64,000 nucleotides of DNA from Pirellulaceae bacterium. Its GTDB lineage: Bacteria > Planctomycetota > Planctomycetia > Pirellulales > Pirellulaceae. A model generated the notes under the pieces. It was given only the letters and a program-made list of their open reading frames with translations. It was not told where the DNA came from and ran no database searches. The translations under genes and the position numbers were made by a program. Of the stretch, positions 1 to 10,063 are shown piece by piece (position 1 is the first letter of the stretch; each line of letters starts with the position of its first letter). Location of the stretch: NCBI GenBank assembly GCA_023382975.1, contig JAHDXO010000013.1, positions 106,946 through 170,945 on the forward strand, read 5' to 3'.

Positions 1-1
1 C

Positions 2-766
<765 letters not shown>

Positions 767-791
767 AAATCTCTTCCTCTTCGTCCCTCTC

Positions 792-824
792 TTTCGCCGC
801 GTGGCGGCGAAAAGAAAATTTTTT
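792..824 (+). terminator. GC-rich hairpin followed by T-run, 24 bp after VR
   Basis: Stem tttcgccgc (792-800), 3-nt loop (801-803), stem gcggcgaaa (804-812), then six T at 819-824. It fits an intrinsic terminator for the target gene. DGRs also carry a hairpin/cruciform shortly after the VR that aids homing, so the same structure could serve in that role. The sequence cannot separate the two. Confidence 0.6.
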
Positions 825-910
825 CCGGCGGACAGACGCGTCTCATTGCACGGAACGGCTTGGGGCGCGTACGATGTGGGCAGAGGAGAGGTAGGGTGTC
901 CGGTCGTAAA

Positions 911-1052
911 CGCCGCGTTGTCCGCGGTGGGGGTTGGCACAATCAATCGAGGAATTGCCGCTGCTCTTACCGTAACCACAACGATCCAGACAACCGCAAC
1001 GACAAACTGGGTTTTCGCGTGTTGTGTTTGTTCGGCCAGGACTCTTGCTGAA
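911..1052 (+). repeat. DGR template region (TR)
   Basis: The adenine-rich copy of the VR. Read in the target frame, it encodes many Asn/His/Gln/Tyr/Lys codons (aat, caa, aat, tac, aac, cac, aac, aac, aac, aaa) exactly where the VR differs. This is typical of FGE-type DGR templates, where AAY codons maximise diversification. About half of its roughly 29 adenines differ from the VR, but only 4 of about 113 other bases do. No start codon or ribosome site makes it a real gene; the short frame 860-1051 is an artefact of the duplication. The expected reverse transcriptase does not follow on the plus strand. Confidence 0.87.
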
Positions 1053-1060
1053 CACCTGCA

Positions 1061-2653
1061 TCAGTTCGAAGGGGTGTGCCCCTCGAAGTTCTCCGCGGCC
1101 AGAAACCCTTTGGGCAGTTCGGGGATCTGACGCAATTCTTTGGCTTTGAATTGACGACCATCGCTCGGGAGCAATTCTTTGATGCTTGGACGCCGGCGAA
1201 ATCCGGTGAACAAGCAATAGTCCAATAGATACGCTTGATAGCGTTCTCCCGCTCGGTGCGGCGTGATGGTCTGATGGATCAGATGGACGAGCCGGAGATC
1301 GCTCAGGACTTCGACGGCGTGTCTTTCCGGACTCTGTTCCGAGCGGAGCAGGAAGCCATTCACCTTCTGTTTTTCGAGGCAAAACTTCTCAAGAAAGTTC
1401 ATCACTCGCTTGAGTTTGTTCTGATCGTTCCGCGCATCGCGTTCCATGTCATCCATCTTTTGCTGCCCGAATTCGCCGATGGACAAATTGACGTCCGTCA
1501 GCGCGACCTTCGCGCGGTTCGCTCGACGAGCCTGTTCAAGCGATGCCGCGAACATCTGCAGAAAGTCACGCGGGACGCCGGCGTTGGCCCAAACGAGCCG
1601 TTTGAAGGGCGCTTCGTGAATTACCTGTGTCTCCGAAGAGATGCCCACCACTTGGAGAAAACGCTGCAAGATCGTCCGCAGGTGGTTCTCGGCGGTAATG
1701 GGATCGACCAAGGTGAAATCCAACGAAATTTCCTGTGCATCGCCAGGCACTTGCAGGCCTCTTCGCGTCGCGGGATCGTAGGCTCGCAATCGTGTCCGGA
1801 GACCGGCAACCTTGAGCCATCCGTTTGCTCCCTTCAACGAACCGTGAAGAATATGCAAGAGGTCGGGTTGCGAGTGCTCATCCAGAACGTGATAGTCGTC
1901 AAGGAAAACAAATACATCGGAGTCCGCTGCCGCGGTCAATTCCCCGAGCAGTCGATTCAATTCAGGCTGGGCGCGAGCAACTGGTCTTTCTTCATTCAAG
2001 ATGGAATCGGAAAACGCTAGGAGATCGTCAGCAACCGTGCGTCGTTCGGTCGGCAGTCTTCTGGATGCAGTCTCGCTCAGTTTTCGGGCAAGATCGTGCA
2101 GAACTTCGCGGTGAAGAGGTGTGTGCGTCAATTCGGAATAGGCCTGCATATCCATGACGACGCACAACGACTTGGCCTTCTCCAGAAGTTCGACAGCACG
2201 CAAGATCAGCGTCGACTTGCCCACTCCCCGCCGCCCGAGAATCAAGTGCGTTGCTGGTTGGATGACTTTCAGATCTTCTCGATTCTGAAAGGCAATATTT
2301 GCCAGCGACAGTGGACCAACACGTTCCCGCTGTACCACACGCCGCGTCTCGCGAGCAATGATGGTTTGCAGGACATCGGCCTCTAACGAACGCGGGAAGT
2401 TCCGAGCGTGCTCGAACGTGAGTCCCAAGAGCCCTCGAAAAGGACTGTCAGGCGGAAGGGCTTTCTGAGTGGCTCTCAACGCATGATCGTACAGGGGCGA
2501 TTCACGACCGACGACGAACTTCAGAAACATTTCGGTTCCGACCTGGTCGAGATGGTACTCGACGTCTGAAATACCAAGCGCACGGGCGAATATGGCGGCG
2601 ACGTCCTGCGCGACTTGTTCCAGGTCCGTATCTTGAATGGAAGTGGACATCAA
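1061..2653 (-). CDS. P-loop ATPase (AAA/STAND-like), partner of HEPN protein
   Basis: A 530-aa protein. Walker A is GRRGVGKST near residue 140 and Walker B is VFVFLDDYH near 250, inside an ORC/Cdc6- or STAND-like ATPase core. The C-terminal third (after about residue 400) contains a charged helical stretch and a probable winged-helix segment. The start ATG overlaps the stop of the upstream HEPN gene (ATGA at 2650-2653), so the two are translationally coupled. The stop is 9 bp from the DGR template, in convergent orientation. I do not recognise a named family; an ATPase coupled to a HEPN protein suggests a conflict or regulatory module, but this is inference. Confidence 0.8.
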   Translation of the reverse strand: MMSTSIQDTDLEQVAQDVAAIFARALGISDVEYHLDQVGTEMFLKFVVGRESPLYDHALRATQKALPPDSPFRGLLGLTFEHARNFPRSLEADVLQTIIARETRRVVQRERVGPLSLANIAFQNREDLKVIQPATHLILGRRGVGKSTLILRAVELLEKAKSLCVVMDMQAYSELTHTPLHREVLHDLARKLSETASRRLPTERRTVADDLLAFSDSILNEERPVARAQPELNRLLGELTAAADSDVFVFLDDYHVLDEHSQPDLLHILHGSLKGANGWLKVAGLRTRLRAYDPATRRGLQVPGDAQEISLDFTLVDPITAENHLRTILQRFLQVVGISSETQVIHEAPFKRLVWANAGVPRDFLQMFAASLEQARRANRAKVALTDVNLSIGEFGQQKMDDMERDARNDQNKLKRVMNFLEKFCLEKQKVNGFLLRSEQSPERHAVEVLSDLRLVHLIHQTITPHRAGERYQAYLLDYCLFTGFRRRPSIKELLPSDGRQFKAKELRQIPELPKGFLAAENFEGHTPSN

Positions 2654-3357
2654 AAAGGCACTCCAAATTTGTCAAAGAGATATTGCCGGCACTCGGCCAC
2701 GAATGCCTGAGCCTGAGAAATGCAATCGTTTGGCGATAGAGCGTTCTCGCTCGCGGTGTTGCTCCAATTGTCGTAGTCTGCCCGTAGTCGATGTTCGTAC
2801 AGCGCCGCAACCGCTTTGCTCCATCGGTCCACGTCAGGAAAGTCATCTGGAAGTTCTGGCGCTCGTTGGTGGTCATCGCCTTTCAGACTCACAACGCCGT
2901 TCACTTGATACCGCACCGCTTTGGAGGCGTTGTAGACTGCGTAGTAAGCGCGAGAGAATGTGGCGCGGTCACAGCCTGCGTTGTGTGCTGCGATCGCGTC
3001 GGCCAAGTGTTCGTCGCCCAGCTTCATCCAGCACGCGGTGATCGTGAGAACTTGATTGTCGAAGCTCGGCAGATCATTCAGCATGGATAGATCCGTGAGG
3101 GTCCGCCGGAATTCCGCGTGATTGCGGATGCTCTTCAGGAATCGGCGCTCGTCAGTGGGCGAAGTCGGCAGTGTCGGCATTTGCATAACCCGCGGGTCGT
3201 CGTGAATCGCGTCAATTATCACTATGCTCCAAAATACCAAACATGGGATTGGCCGCAAGAGAACTTTCGGATGCATAGTGCGGGCTAGAATTTCCTGTAT
3301 CCGGCGGATTACTTCCTGAGGAACGCCCAGCCAGATACGGTCATCCAGTCTCGTCAA
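2650..3357 (-). CDS. HEPN-domain protein
   Basis: The C-terminal half reads as a HEPN four-helix domain: FSRAYYAVYNASKAVRY followed by LYEHRLRADYD, the two signature helices. HEPN proteins are often RNases or partners of nucleotidyltransferases and ATPases. The outer start is a TTG at 3357; ATGs at 3276 and 3186 are alternatives, and none has a clear ribosome-binding site, so the N-terminus is unresolved. The gene is first in an operon with the downstream ATPase (ATGA overlap). The canonical R-x4-6-H motif is not clearly intact, so nuclease activity is uncertain. Confidence 0.7.
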   Translation of the reverse strand: MTRLDDRIWLGVPQEVIRRIQEILARTMHPKVLLRPIPCLVFWSIVIIDAIHDDPRVMQMPTLPTSPTDERRFLKSIRNHAEFRRTLTDLSMLNDLPSFDNQVLTITACWMKLGDEHLADAIAAHNAGCDRATFSRAYYAVYNASKAVRYQVNGVVSLKGDDHQRAPELPDDFPDVDRWSKAVAALYEHRLRADYDNWSNTASENALSPNDCISQAQAFVAECRQYLFDKFGVPF

Positions 3358-3426
3358 CGGATCTTGCAGGTGGCAGGGGAAGTTGCGCGGCGACGCGTTT
3401 GCCGCGCCGCGTGCTTCCCGAGTCCG

Positions 3427-6400
3427 CTACTCCGATCCGTTCCCTGGGCGCTCTTCCCCAAGGACAACCATTTTCACCGACTTCGGTGCGAAGGGTTCGA
3501 TCGCGATGGTGTTCGCTCCGTGCCGGAGATGCCGGGTCACGTCCAACCGGAACGGCTTTCCGATGAATCCGCCGGCGTACCGGCCGTTGACGGTCACGCG
3601 CGCCGCGGCTTCCGGCGCGAGTTCATCCAGTTCGAGGAAGGCCCGTGCCGAGTCGAGATCGACACTGTCCGGTACGCTGCAAGTTCCAGAAAACGGATTG
3701 GCCGCAACGGGACTTTCCTGCCCTTCGCCAAGACGACCCCACGGACCTTCACCATACCGGGCAACCGGCTTTGCGGCCGCCCAATCGCGATCGTCCAGCG
3801 AGGCCGTTTCCCAGCCTGGCTGTTCCTCGTTGGCAGTCCTCCAACTGCTGTCTACCGTTGCGGAAACCATTTCGCCGTTCTCGAATTCCACGGACAGTCG
3901 GCCGAGGATTCCGGCCGGGTTAGGCGCGTCGCCCCCGTTGACCGCCGAGATCGCCACCAAGTTATCGCCCGGCTTGAGGTGCGGAGCAACGTCGATCTTC
4001 TTCCACCTTCGCCAATTGTCGATGTCCCCGGCGCTCTTGCCGGCCGCGTTTCCGTTAACGTACAGGGTGAAGAAGTTGTCCGCCGTCAAGGTGAACACGG
4101 CGCTGCGTATCTTGGCGCCTTCTGGCAAGGTCAGTCTCTTTCGGAAATACCGAGTGGCTGCGGGTGGATTCGTGCCTTCGGGATACCACACCCACGAACT
4201 GTTGCTCAGCCAATCACGATCGTCATTCGCCGTTGGCTTGGTCGGCGCCGACGGCGTATCGCCCGTCACCGCGATCGGCGTCCCCGAACCGGCAAGTCCG
4301 CTCTCGATCCTCGCCGGCAGGTCGCGCCGCTCCGGGTTGAATACGAGCAAAACGCTTTCCATCGGTTCGAGGCGCAGGGCAAACTCAACGCTCTTGTCCG
4401 TGCGTTGGAAAGCCACCGACGAGATCTCGTTTCGCATGGCGTCCCAGATCTCGGGGAACCCGTCGGCGGTGACCTTCAAGCGAAACATCTTGGCGCCGTT
4501 TTCGTGGTCCTGGTTGCAGATGAGGAAGACATCGTTGCCGTCCTTGACCCGGTGCAAGACATGCAGCCAGTTGTGGGTCTCGCCTTCGAGGACCTCGACG
4601 ATGGGCGGAATGCCTGCATCCCCGTGAAGGGCTGCGGAGATCTCGCCGACGTCCGGTTTCTCCGGCAGGAAATACGACCGGCCCCCGGCAGCGTTGGTTC
4701 GGCAGGCGGTCGTGCCGGGCTGGGGAGTGGTTCCCCAAATCGCGTCGCAAAGTTCCGCGATCTCCGCGGAGGACCGACCGATGGTACCCGAAACCGACGG
4801 CAAGTGGCCGTAGCCGACCACCACGCCGCCCTGGTCGAAGAAGGCCTTGGCCTTGGCCAGCGTGGCGTGGGGAATCACATCGGTCGGGGGCACAATCAGA
4901 ACTTGGTAGCGTTCCTGGAGAAGTTGAATGTCGCTTCCGTCCACTGCCGCATCACGCTCGAACGCTTCGAACGGCAGCCAATCGCAATCGTACCGAGCGT
5001 CCTGAAGCACGCTGGTCATGTCTTCGGGCGTCACGTACTTGCCCACTCGCCGGGCATTGCCGCTGAACAGGATGGCGACGGGGCAGACGTGGTGGCCGCC
5101 GGTCAGCCAAAGGCTCAATCGGCTCGTGTAATCGGCCCAGACGCGGTAGAGCGGCCAGCGCGGTTCGCGGCCGTCGTTGTAGAAATACGGCGGGTAGTCG
5201 CGGTCGTTCGGAGCCTTGGGGTTGAAGGAATGCGGGATCATGAAATTGATGCCGCGGACCTGGTGCTGATCGGTCAGCCACTTCATCTCGGGATAGGTGA
5301 GAACCTGGTTGTAGCCGCCGAAGATTTCGCACATGGCAACGTCGTCCTTCTTGCCGTAAACGTGCGAGATGGAACTGCCGAGCTTGGGAGTCTGGTAAAT
5401 GCTGTGCGGGCGCTGGCCGGGATACATCTGCTGACACACCAAATCGATTCCGCCCATGTCGCTGTATTTTTGCAGCCGCATCATGTCGCCGGCACAGAAG
5501 TCGGGACGAAGATAGAGGTATCCGTGTTCCATGAAATGGCCGATGGACTGGACGTCGTGTTCCCGGCACCAGCGGCTCATGCCGCCGTACATCACGCGGC
5601 CCCAGGCTTCGGCCAAAGCCTCCATGTACTGATAGCGGGCGGCAACATCGTCGTCGCCCGCCAGTTTGAACTTGTAGGCCACGTAGGCTCTCTTCCAGTC
5701 GACGCCCCATTCTTCCAACACGACGTTCAGCTCGGTTCCCCAGTCGCCCTTCGTCTCCGGCTCGTCGTAGAAGAAGCCGGGGATGGTCTTGCCGAAGCCC
5801 TCTTGGAAGCGGTCGTAATGCGGCTGGTAGACCTGCTGGATGAACCAATCGGTGCAATCCCGGCTCGCTCCGTCGACGCTCAGTTCCTTGCCGCCGCTCT
5901 GGCCCAGTCCGGGCGCCTGCTCGTGCGTGAACTTGATGACGCGCCAATTGCCGGCGGGCGTCTGCCATGCGAGTTTGCCCGCCTTGATGAAGGGCACAAG
6001 GTCCAGCAGGCTCTCGCCCTCGATCTGCCCGGCCGTGTTCAGTCGCCCGGCGACCGTCGCGATGTATCGCTCGCCGCCGTAACCTTCGCCCTCGAACCGG
6101 CTCGGTCCGGTGACGTCCACCGCCTCGGCCACAAGCGTCTTGGCCGCATAGCGCGGCGGGACGGTTCCTCCGATCGACTGACTGGGCCACCACCGCTCGT
6201 CGAAGATCCACATCTTCAGATCGAGTCGCTTGGCCTGCTGCAAGCAGATATCGAGATCCTCGTACCAACGCGGCCCGAGCCAGTCGCTGTGCGGGCGCGA
6301 TTCGGCCGTGAAGCAACCGTTGCCCCCCTCGGCGACCTTTTCGAGGTAGCTTTCCAGTCGCTGCTTGGTCTCATTCGCGTCGCCGTGCAGCCAGAACAGC

Positions 6401-6528
6401 GGACCGGTCAGGCGCCGTGCCTCGACCGGCAATTCGCGAAATTGCGTCTCCAATGTTTCGAGTTCCGCGGCCTGAGCGACGGCGAGCCCAGCGAGTACGC
6501 AGGCGAGAGTCAGAAGTACCTTCTTCAT
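3427..6528 (-). CDS. Secreted glycoside hydrolase, GH106-like
   Basis: A 1033-aa protein with a clear signal peptide (MKKVLLTLACVLAGLAVAQA). The catalytic part (about residues 30-680) resembles the TIM barrel of GH106-type hydrolases, with 'GGNGCFTAE', 'WIFDERWWPSQSIGG' and 'IPGFFYDEPETKGDW' holding likely acidic active-site residues. The C-terminus has galactose-binding-like beta-sandwich modules ('FTLYVNGNAAG', 'ARVTVNGRYAGG'). A perfect AGGAGG lies 8 nt before the ATG, and only 24 bp separate it from the upstream GH106 gene, so they form an operon with the sulfatase. It probably acts outside the cytoplasm on alpha-L-rhamnose-containing glycans. The assignment is by resemblance; the exact substrate is unknown. 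Confidence 0.82.
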   Translation of the reverse strand: MKKVLLTLACVLAGLAVAQAAELETLETQFRELPVEARRLTGPLFWLHGDANETKQRLESYLEKVAEGGNGCFTAESRPHSDWLGPRWYEDLDICLQQAKRLDLKMWIFDERWWPSQSIGGTVPPRYAAKTLVAEAVDVTGPSRFEGEGYGGERYIATVAGRLNTAGQIEGESLLDLVPFIKAGKLAWQTPAGNWRVIKFTHEQAPGLGQSGGKELSVDGASRDCTDWFIQQVYQPHYDRFQEGFGKTIPGFFYDEPETKGDWGTELNVVLEEWGVDWKRAYVAYKFKLAGDDDVAARYQYMEALAEAWGRVMYGGMSRWCREHDVQSIGHFMEHGYLYLRPDFCAGDMMRLQKYSDMGGIDLVCQQMYPGQRPHSIYQTPKLGSSISHVYGKKDDVAMCEIFGGYNQVLTYPEMKWLTDQHQVRGINFMIPHSFNPKAPNDRDYPPYFYNDGREPRWPLYRVWADYTSRLSLWLTGGHHVCPVAILFSGNARRVGKYVTPEDMTSVLQDARYDCDWLPFEAFERDAAVDGSDIQLLQERYQVLIVPPTDVIPHATLAKAKAFFDQGGVVVGYGHLPSVSGTIGRSSAEIAELCDAIWGTTPQPGTTACRTNAAGGRSYFLPEKPDVGEISAALHGDAGIPPIVEVLEGETHNWLHVLHRVKDGNDVFLICNQDHENGAKMFRLKVTADGFPEIWDAMRNEISSVAFQRTDKSVEFALRLEPMESVLLVFNPERRDLPARIESGLAGSGTPIAVTGDTPSAPTKPTANDDRDWLSNSSWVWYPEGTNPPAATRYFRKRLTLPEGAKIRSAVFTLTADNFFTLYVNGNAAGKSAGDIDNWRRWKKIDVAPHLKPGDNLVAISAVNGGDAPNPAGILGRLSVEFENGEMVSATVDSSWRTANEEQPGWETASLDDRDWAAAKPVARYGEGPWGRLGEGQESPVAANPFSGTCSVPDSVDLDSARAFLELDELAPEAAARVTVNGRYAGGFIGKPFRLDVTRHLRHGANTIAIEPFAPKSVKMVVLGEERPGNGSE

Positions 6529-6552
6529 GGAATTGCCTCCTGTTGACGATGG

Positions 6553-9500
6553 TCATCTTGCGTCGATTATCCGTACGCTTCCGGGCGTTTTCAACGTGAC
6601 CGGCCCGAGCAGGCCGGACGGTCTCAATGCGCCGTCCAGCGGAGGACGAATCGCCGCCCGGGTCAAACGTTCCTGCTGCGGCCGGGAAGCATCTCCGGTC
6701 AGGCGGTTGGTCCAGAGGTTGGCCACCTTGATCTCCAACAGGTTTCCCTGTTGCTGGAGATGGCCCGAAAGATCGATCCGCCACGGCGCACACCAGACCG
6801 TGCCCAGTCTCGTGCCGTTCAGGGTCACTTCGGCCAGTTCATGAACCGTTCCCAGGTCCAGGTGGATTTCCATTGCCGCTCCGGCCGGAAGGTCGAAGGA
6901 CTTGCGATACGTGGCGATGCCGGAGTAGTGCTTAATTCCCTCCTCAGACCGCTGGCTCCAGTCCTGCAGCGACGGGAAGGTGACGCTTGCGGGGCCGCCC
7001 CAGCGGGGATCGAACGCGACTTCCCACGGCCCGTCCAAAGTGGCGATCGCCGTGAATGCCGGGAAGTTGATCCCGGGGGTTCCCGTCTTGTTCGATTCCT
7101 CACGCGGGAAGATCACGAAGAAGCTCTGATGCGGAGCCAGCTCGAGCGGAACCAAGGTCGTCTCTTCCCGATGCGCGAAGTGCGGCAGCGTGCGGACGGT
7201 TCCGGTGACCGCATCCCACAACCTCGGCGTTGCCTGACGGATGCGAAACGTACAGGCAGCGGCGACCGGCTCAGCCGTGGTGTTCGCAACGAAGTAGATA
7301 TCCTCTCGGGCTGTACGGCGATGGGTATAGCGGAGCGGGGCGTCGGCTAGAAAATCCTCCGGTACGCCCATGTCCGCGAGCACGGCCGCGGTGGATGCAT
7401 AGTCGGGATAGAGCGACGGAGCCATCGGCGCGGATGCCCGCAGATTCCAGGGCGACATGGTTCCGGATCCCAGTTCCCCGGCGGCGGACCAGTCGGTGCC
7501 GTTGCGGCTGGCGCTCCACGTGTTGTCCGATCCGATCACGCGGCTGGTCCCGTCCGTGAAATGCAGACGCATCGCCGCGAGGAAGCCGGCCGGGTTTCGC
7601 TCGCTGGACGGGGAATTCTCGGCCAGCACCTCGACGGTGTTCTGGCCATTGTGCAGTCTCGGCAGCAACTCGGCCCGGTCGATCTGCTGCCAGTTGTCGC
7701 TCGAAAAGACCGGCTTCCCGTTGACCTTCAGCGAGAGCGTGTTGTCGGCGGTGGCTTCGATGATCGCGCTGCTCAGCAGCCGGGTATCGGGAATGTCCAA
7801 CGTGTAGCGGAAGTGGACGTTCCCCGCCGCGGCATCGTGGGCCGGGTTTCCCTCGTCCAGCCAAATCCATTTTCCCGCGTCAGGAAGGAGCGGCGGGGCG
7901 ACGTTGCCGACCCCCGCGGCGGAATCCCAAATCACTCGCCCCTTGCCCAGTTGCCGCTCCGACGAGCCTGGCTTGCCCCACAGCTTGTCCGCCAGTTCCC
8001 GCACCTGGAGATCGCATTGCGGGTAGCCGCGCAAGCTGGGTGACGCCACCGGCGGCGCGCCGTAGACAACCGCGCCATCCTCGACAAGCTGGATGATCTT
8101 CTCGAGCAGCGCGGGCGTCATGGTTTTCCAGCGCGGCAAGACGAGCAGCCGATACGACGTACCACCGGGAAAGGCAATCTGCCCGTCCCGGACCTCGGCC
8201 CGGCTGATCAGGATGCGCGGGGAGCAGCCGTCGAAGCTGTACCCCCTCTTGTCCGGTAACCTCGTCTCGGCGGCTTTCAGCGCGCTGGCGGGGGGCTGAA
8301 AGACTTGCGGCACACCTTCGGGAGTGAGGTAGAGAATGTCGGCGACCGTCACGCCCTGCTGCAACAGGTGCGAGCACCTCGCTATGTACTCGTGGTAATC
8401 TCGCACCAGCGGCCAGAAGGTCTGCTTGCGGTTCCAGAACACGCCGTAGGGGCCGAATGTCGCCCCGGGGGCATCCTCGTCGGGTTGATGGGCGTAACCG
8501 TGAATCGAGAACTTGTTGATTCCCACGGCGAAAGCCCAGTTGGTCTGATTCTTGAGCACCCACGGCGTACGTTCCCAGTTGCCGCGGCCTGAGGTGAATG
8601 CTTCCGCCAGAACGACGGGCCTGCCCATCGTGTGCGCAACCGAGGCGGCCTCGATGCAACTCCACCCGGATTGGAAATGGTCGAACCAGAACTCGCCGGC
8701 CGGAAAGTCGGCGTACGAGCCGAGATCGAGGTCGCCGGCCGGATTCATGTCGTATGATTCGATCATCAGTCGCAGCCCACGCTCGTGACACAGCTTCTTC
8801 AACTCTGCCGCGTGGTTTTCAAGCAGCAGTTCCTGGCACACCTTGCGGACATCCCAGAGGAAACGCTCGGTCTGCTCGCGGGAACCGACCACGCAACCGG
8901 TGTACGTCGTGAAGTACAGCCACGGGTCGTAGCCGCATCGCTTCGTAAACTCCTCGCGGAAACCGGGCGTCCAGTTCTGGCTGCTCATCTCCCAACTGTC
9001 GGCGTCGAGAGCCACGAAGCCGACCTTGCGGTCGAGCGGACGTGGCCCGATCGCCGCGAGCAGCGGGTCGAAATAAGCCTGGAAATGCGCCGCAATCGCT
9101 TCCTTGCTGAACTTATCGGACTCCAGGCCGAGCCCGGCCTCGGGCGCCGGGCGTGTGTTGGCGCCCGTGGAGCGTACGCCGAGCCGAACGATCGTCCACT
9201 CGCCCGGCGGGACATCCCAGCTCAGTCGGCCGTCAGCCTGCAAGCCGGCGGTCAAGTCGATGATGGCTTGGGGGTCAATGACCTGCGCCGCGGTAGCAGG
9301 GGGGAAACTGGCCGGTGACGGCAGATAGGGCCGCACGCCCGGCATCGAGGTAAACGGGTTGCGAATATGCAGGGCTTTCTCCTGAATGTCGTCGATGACC
9401 GGTTCGCAACGCGGGAAAGCAAACACGGCGACGTCCTCGTAGAACTCGTCGATCGCTTTCTGCATCTGCGGCGTCTGGTTACGGTGATACTTGGAAACGC

Positions 9501-9999
9501 GCGGCTGCGGCAGCGGCAACACCTCGTCGAACTTCGCCGGCCCCGTCGTGTTGACGGTCGCCGGGACGAGGTGCTGCATGGATTGCTCGGCGCGGATCCA
9601 GGGACCGCCCGTGCCGGACCAGCCGGGCCCCGTGATGGCGGCGAACTCCAGACCCAGACGCTCGCATTCATGGACCGAATGGACGAACTGTTGGCGCCAC
9701 TGTTGGCCGAGAAACGGCGAGGCATTGGAAATCTGCCCAACACTGCAATCCATCCGCAGCACACCACCGATACCGGCCTTCTTCATCGCTTCCAGGTCGG
9801 CGCTGACGCTTTCCAGGCGGTAGTCTCCGCTTTGCGTCCAGTAGACCCAGGGCCGAGCCGCGTCGGGAGGATTGAAAAAGCCTTCTTCAAGGTCGGCAGC
9901 AGGGGCGACATTCAGCGCAACGCCGAGAATGAAGATCGTCGTCAGAAGTCCGGCTTTCGTAGCAACCTCGGTTCGGTGGTTCTGTTCGTCGTGGTGCAT
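6553..9999 (-). CDS. Secreted glycoside hydrolase family 106 (alpha-L-rhamnosidase type)
   Basis: A 1148-aa protein with an N-terminal signal segment (AGLLTTIFILGVALNVAPAA), then the family opening 'FFNPPDAARPWVYW' and 'DLEAMKKAGIGGVLRMD'. A central 'VLAEAFTSGRGNW' and 'NKFSIHGYAHQPDEDAPG', and the C-terminal beta-sandwich 'GTVWCAPWRIDLSG...LWTNRLTGD', are typical of GH106. An AGGA lies 9 nt upstream of the ATG. It sits between the sulfatase (64 bp upstream) and a second GH106-like gene (24 bp downstream). Rhamnosidases with sulfatases fit degradation of sulfated rhamnose-bearing polysaccharides; the specific polymer (for example ulvan-like) is inference. Confidence 0.88.
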   Translation of the reverse strand: MHHDEQNHRTEVATKAGLLTTIFILGVALNVAPAADLEEGFFNPPDAARPWVYWTQSGDYRLESVSADLEAMKKAGIGGVLRMDCSVGQISNASPFLGQQWRQQFVHSVHECERLGLEFAAITGPGWSGTGGPWIRAEQSMQHLVPATVNTTGPAKFDEVLPLPQPRVSKYHRNQTPQMQKAIDEFYEDVAVFAFPRCEPVIDDIQEKALHIRNPFTSMPGVRPYLPSPASFPPATAAQVIDPQAIIDLTAGLQADGRLSWDVPPGEWTIVRLGVRSTGANTRPAPEAGLGLESDKFSKEAIAAHFQAYFDPLLAAIGPRPLDRKVGFVALDADSWEMSSQNWTPGFREEFTKRCGYDPWLYFTTYTGCVVGSREQTERFLWDVRKVCQELLLENHAAELKKLCHERGLRLMIESYDMNPAGDLDLGSYADFPAGEFWFDHFQSGWSCIEAASVAHTMGRPVVLAEAFTSGRGNWERTPWVLKNQTNWAFAVGINKFSIHGYAHQPDEDAPGATFGPYGVFWNRKQTFWPLVRDYHEYIARCSHLLQQGVTVADILYLTPEGVPQVFQPPASALKAAETRLPDKRGYSFDGCSPRILISRAEVRDGQIAFPGGTSYRLLVLPRWKTMTPALLEKIIQLVEDGAVVYGAPPVASPSLRGYPQCDLQVRELADKLWGKPGSSERQLGKGRVIWDSAAGVGNVAPPLLPDAGKWIWLDEGNPAHDAAAGNVHFRYTLDIPDTRLLSSAIIEATADNTLSLKVNGKPVFSSDNWQQIDRAELLPRLHNGQNTVEVLAENSPSSERNPAGFLAAMRLHFTDGTSRVIGSDNTWSASRNGTDWSAAGELGSGTMSPWNLRASAPMAPSLYPDYASTAAVLADMGVPEDFLADAPLRYTHRRTAREDIYFVANTTAEPVAAACTFRIRQATPRLWDAVTGTVRTLPHFAHREETTLVPLELAPHQSFFVIFPREESNKTGTPGINFPAFTAIATLDGPWEVAFDPRWGGPASVTFPSLQDWSQRSEEGIKHYSGIATYRKSFDLPAGAAMEIHLDLGTVHELAEVTLNGTRLGTVWCAPWRIDLSGHLQQQGNLLEIKVANLWTNRLTGDASRPQQERLTRAAIRPPLDGALRPSGLLGPVTLKTPGSVRIIDAR

Positions 10000-10063
10000 C
10001 TTGCGTGTCCTACTTCGATTTCGCTAGTGCCTAACGCGTGTCATTGGAATCTTGGCGAGGCTT

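Noticed and set aside
860..1051. A small frame from ATG 860 ending in an FGE-like tail.
   Set aside because: Its FGE-like part is the DGR template; the preceding residues are unrelated and no ribosome site is present.
1235..2020. Plus-strand frame downstream of the template, examined as the missing reverse transcriptase.
   Set aside because: It has no RT motifs such as YxDD and is antisense to the ATPase gene.
3364..6546. A long plus-strand open frame of about 1060 codons opposite the GH106-like gene.
   Set aside because: No ribosome site or domain; the minus-strand frame has a signal peptide and perfect Shine-Dalgarno.
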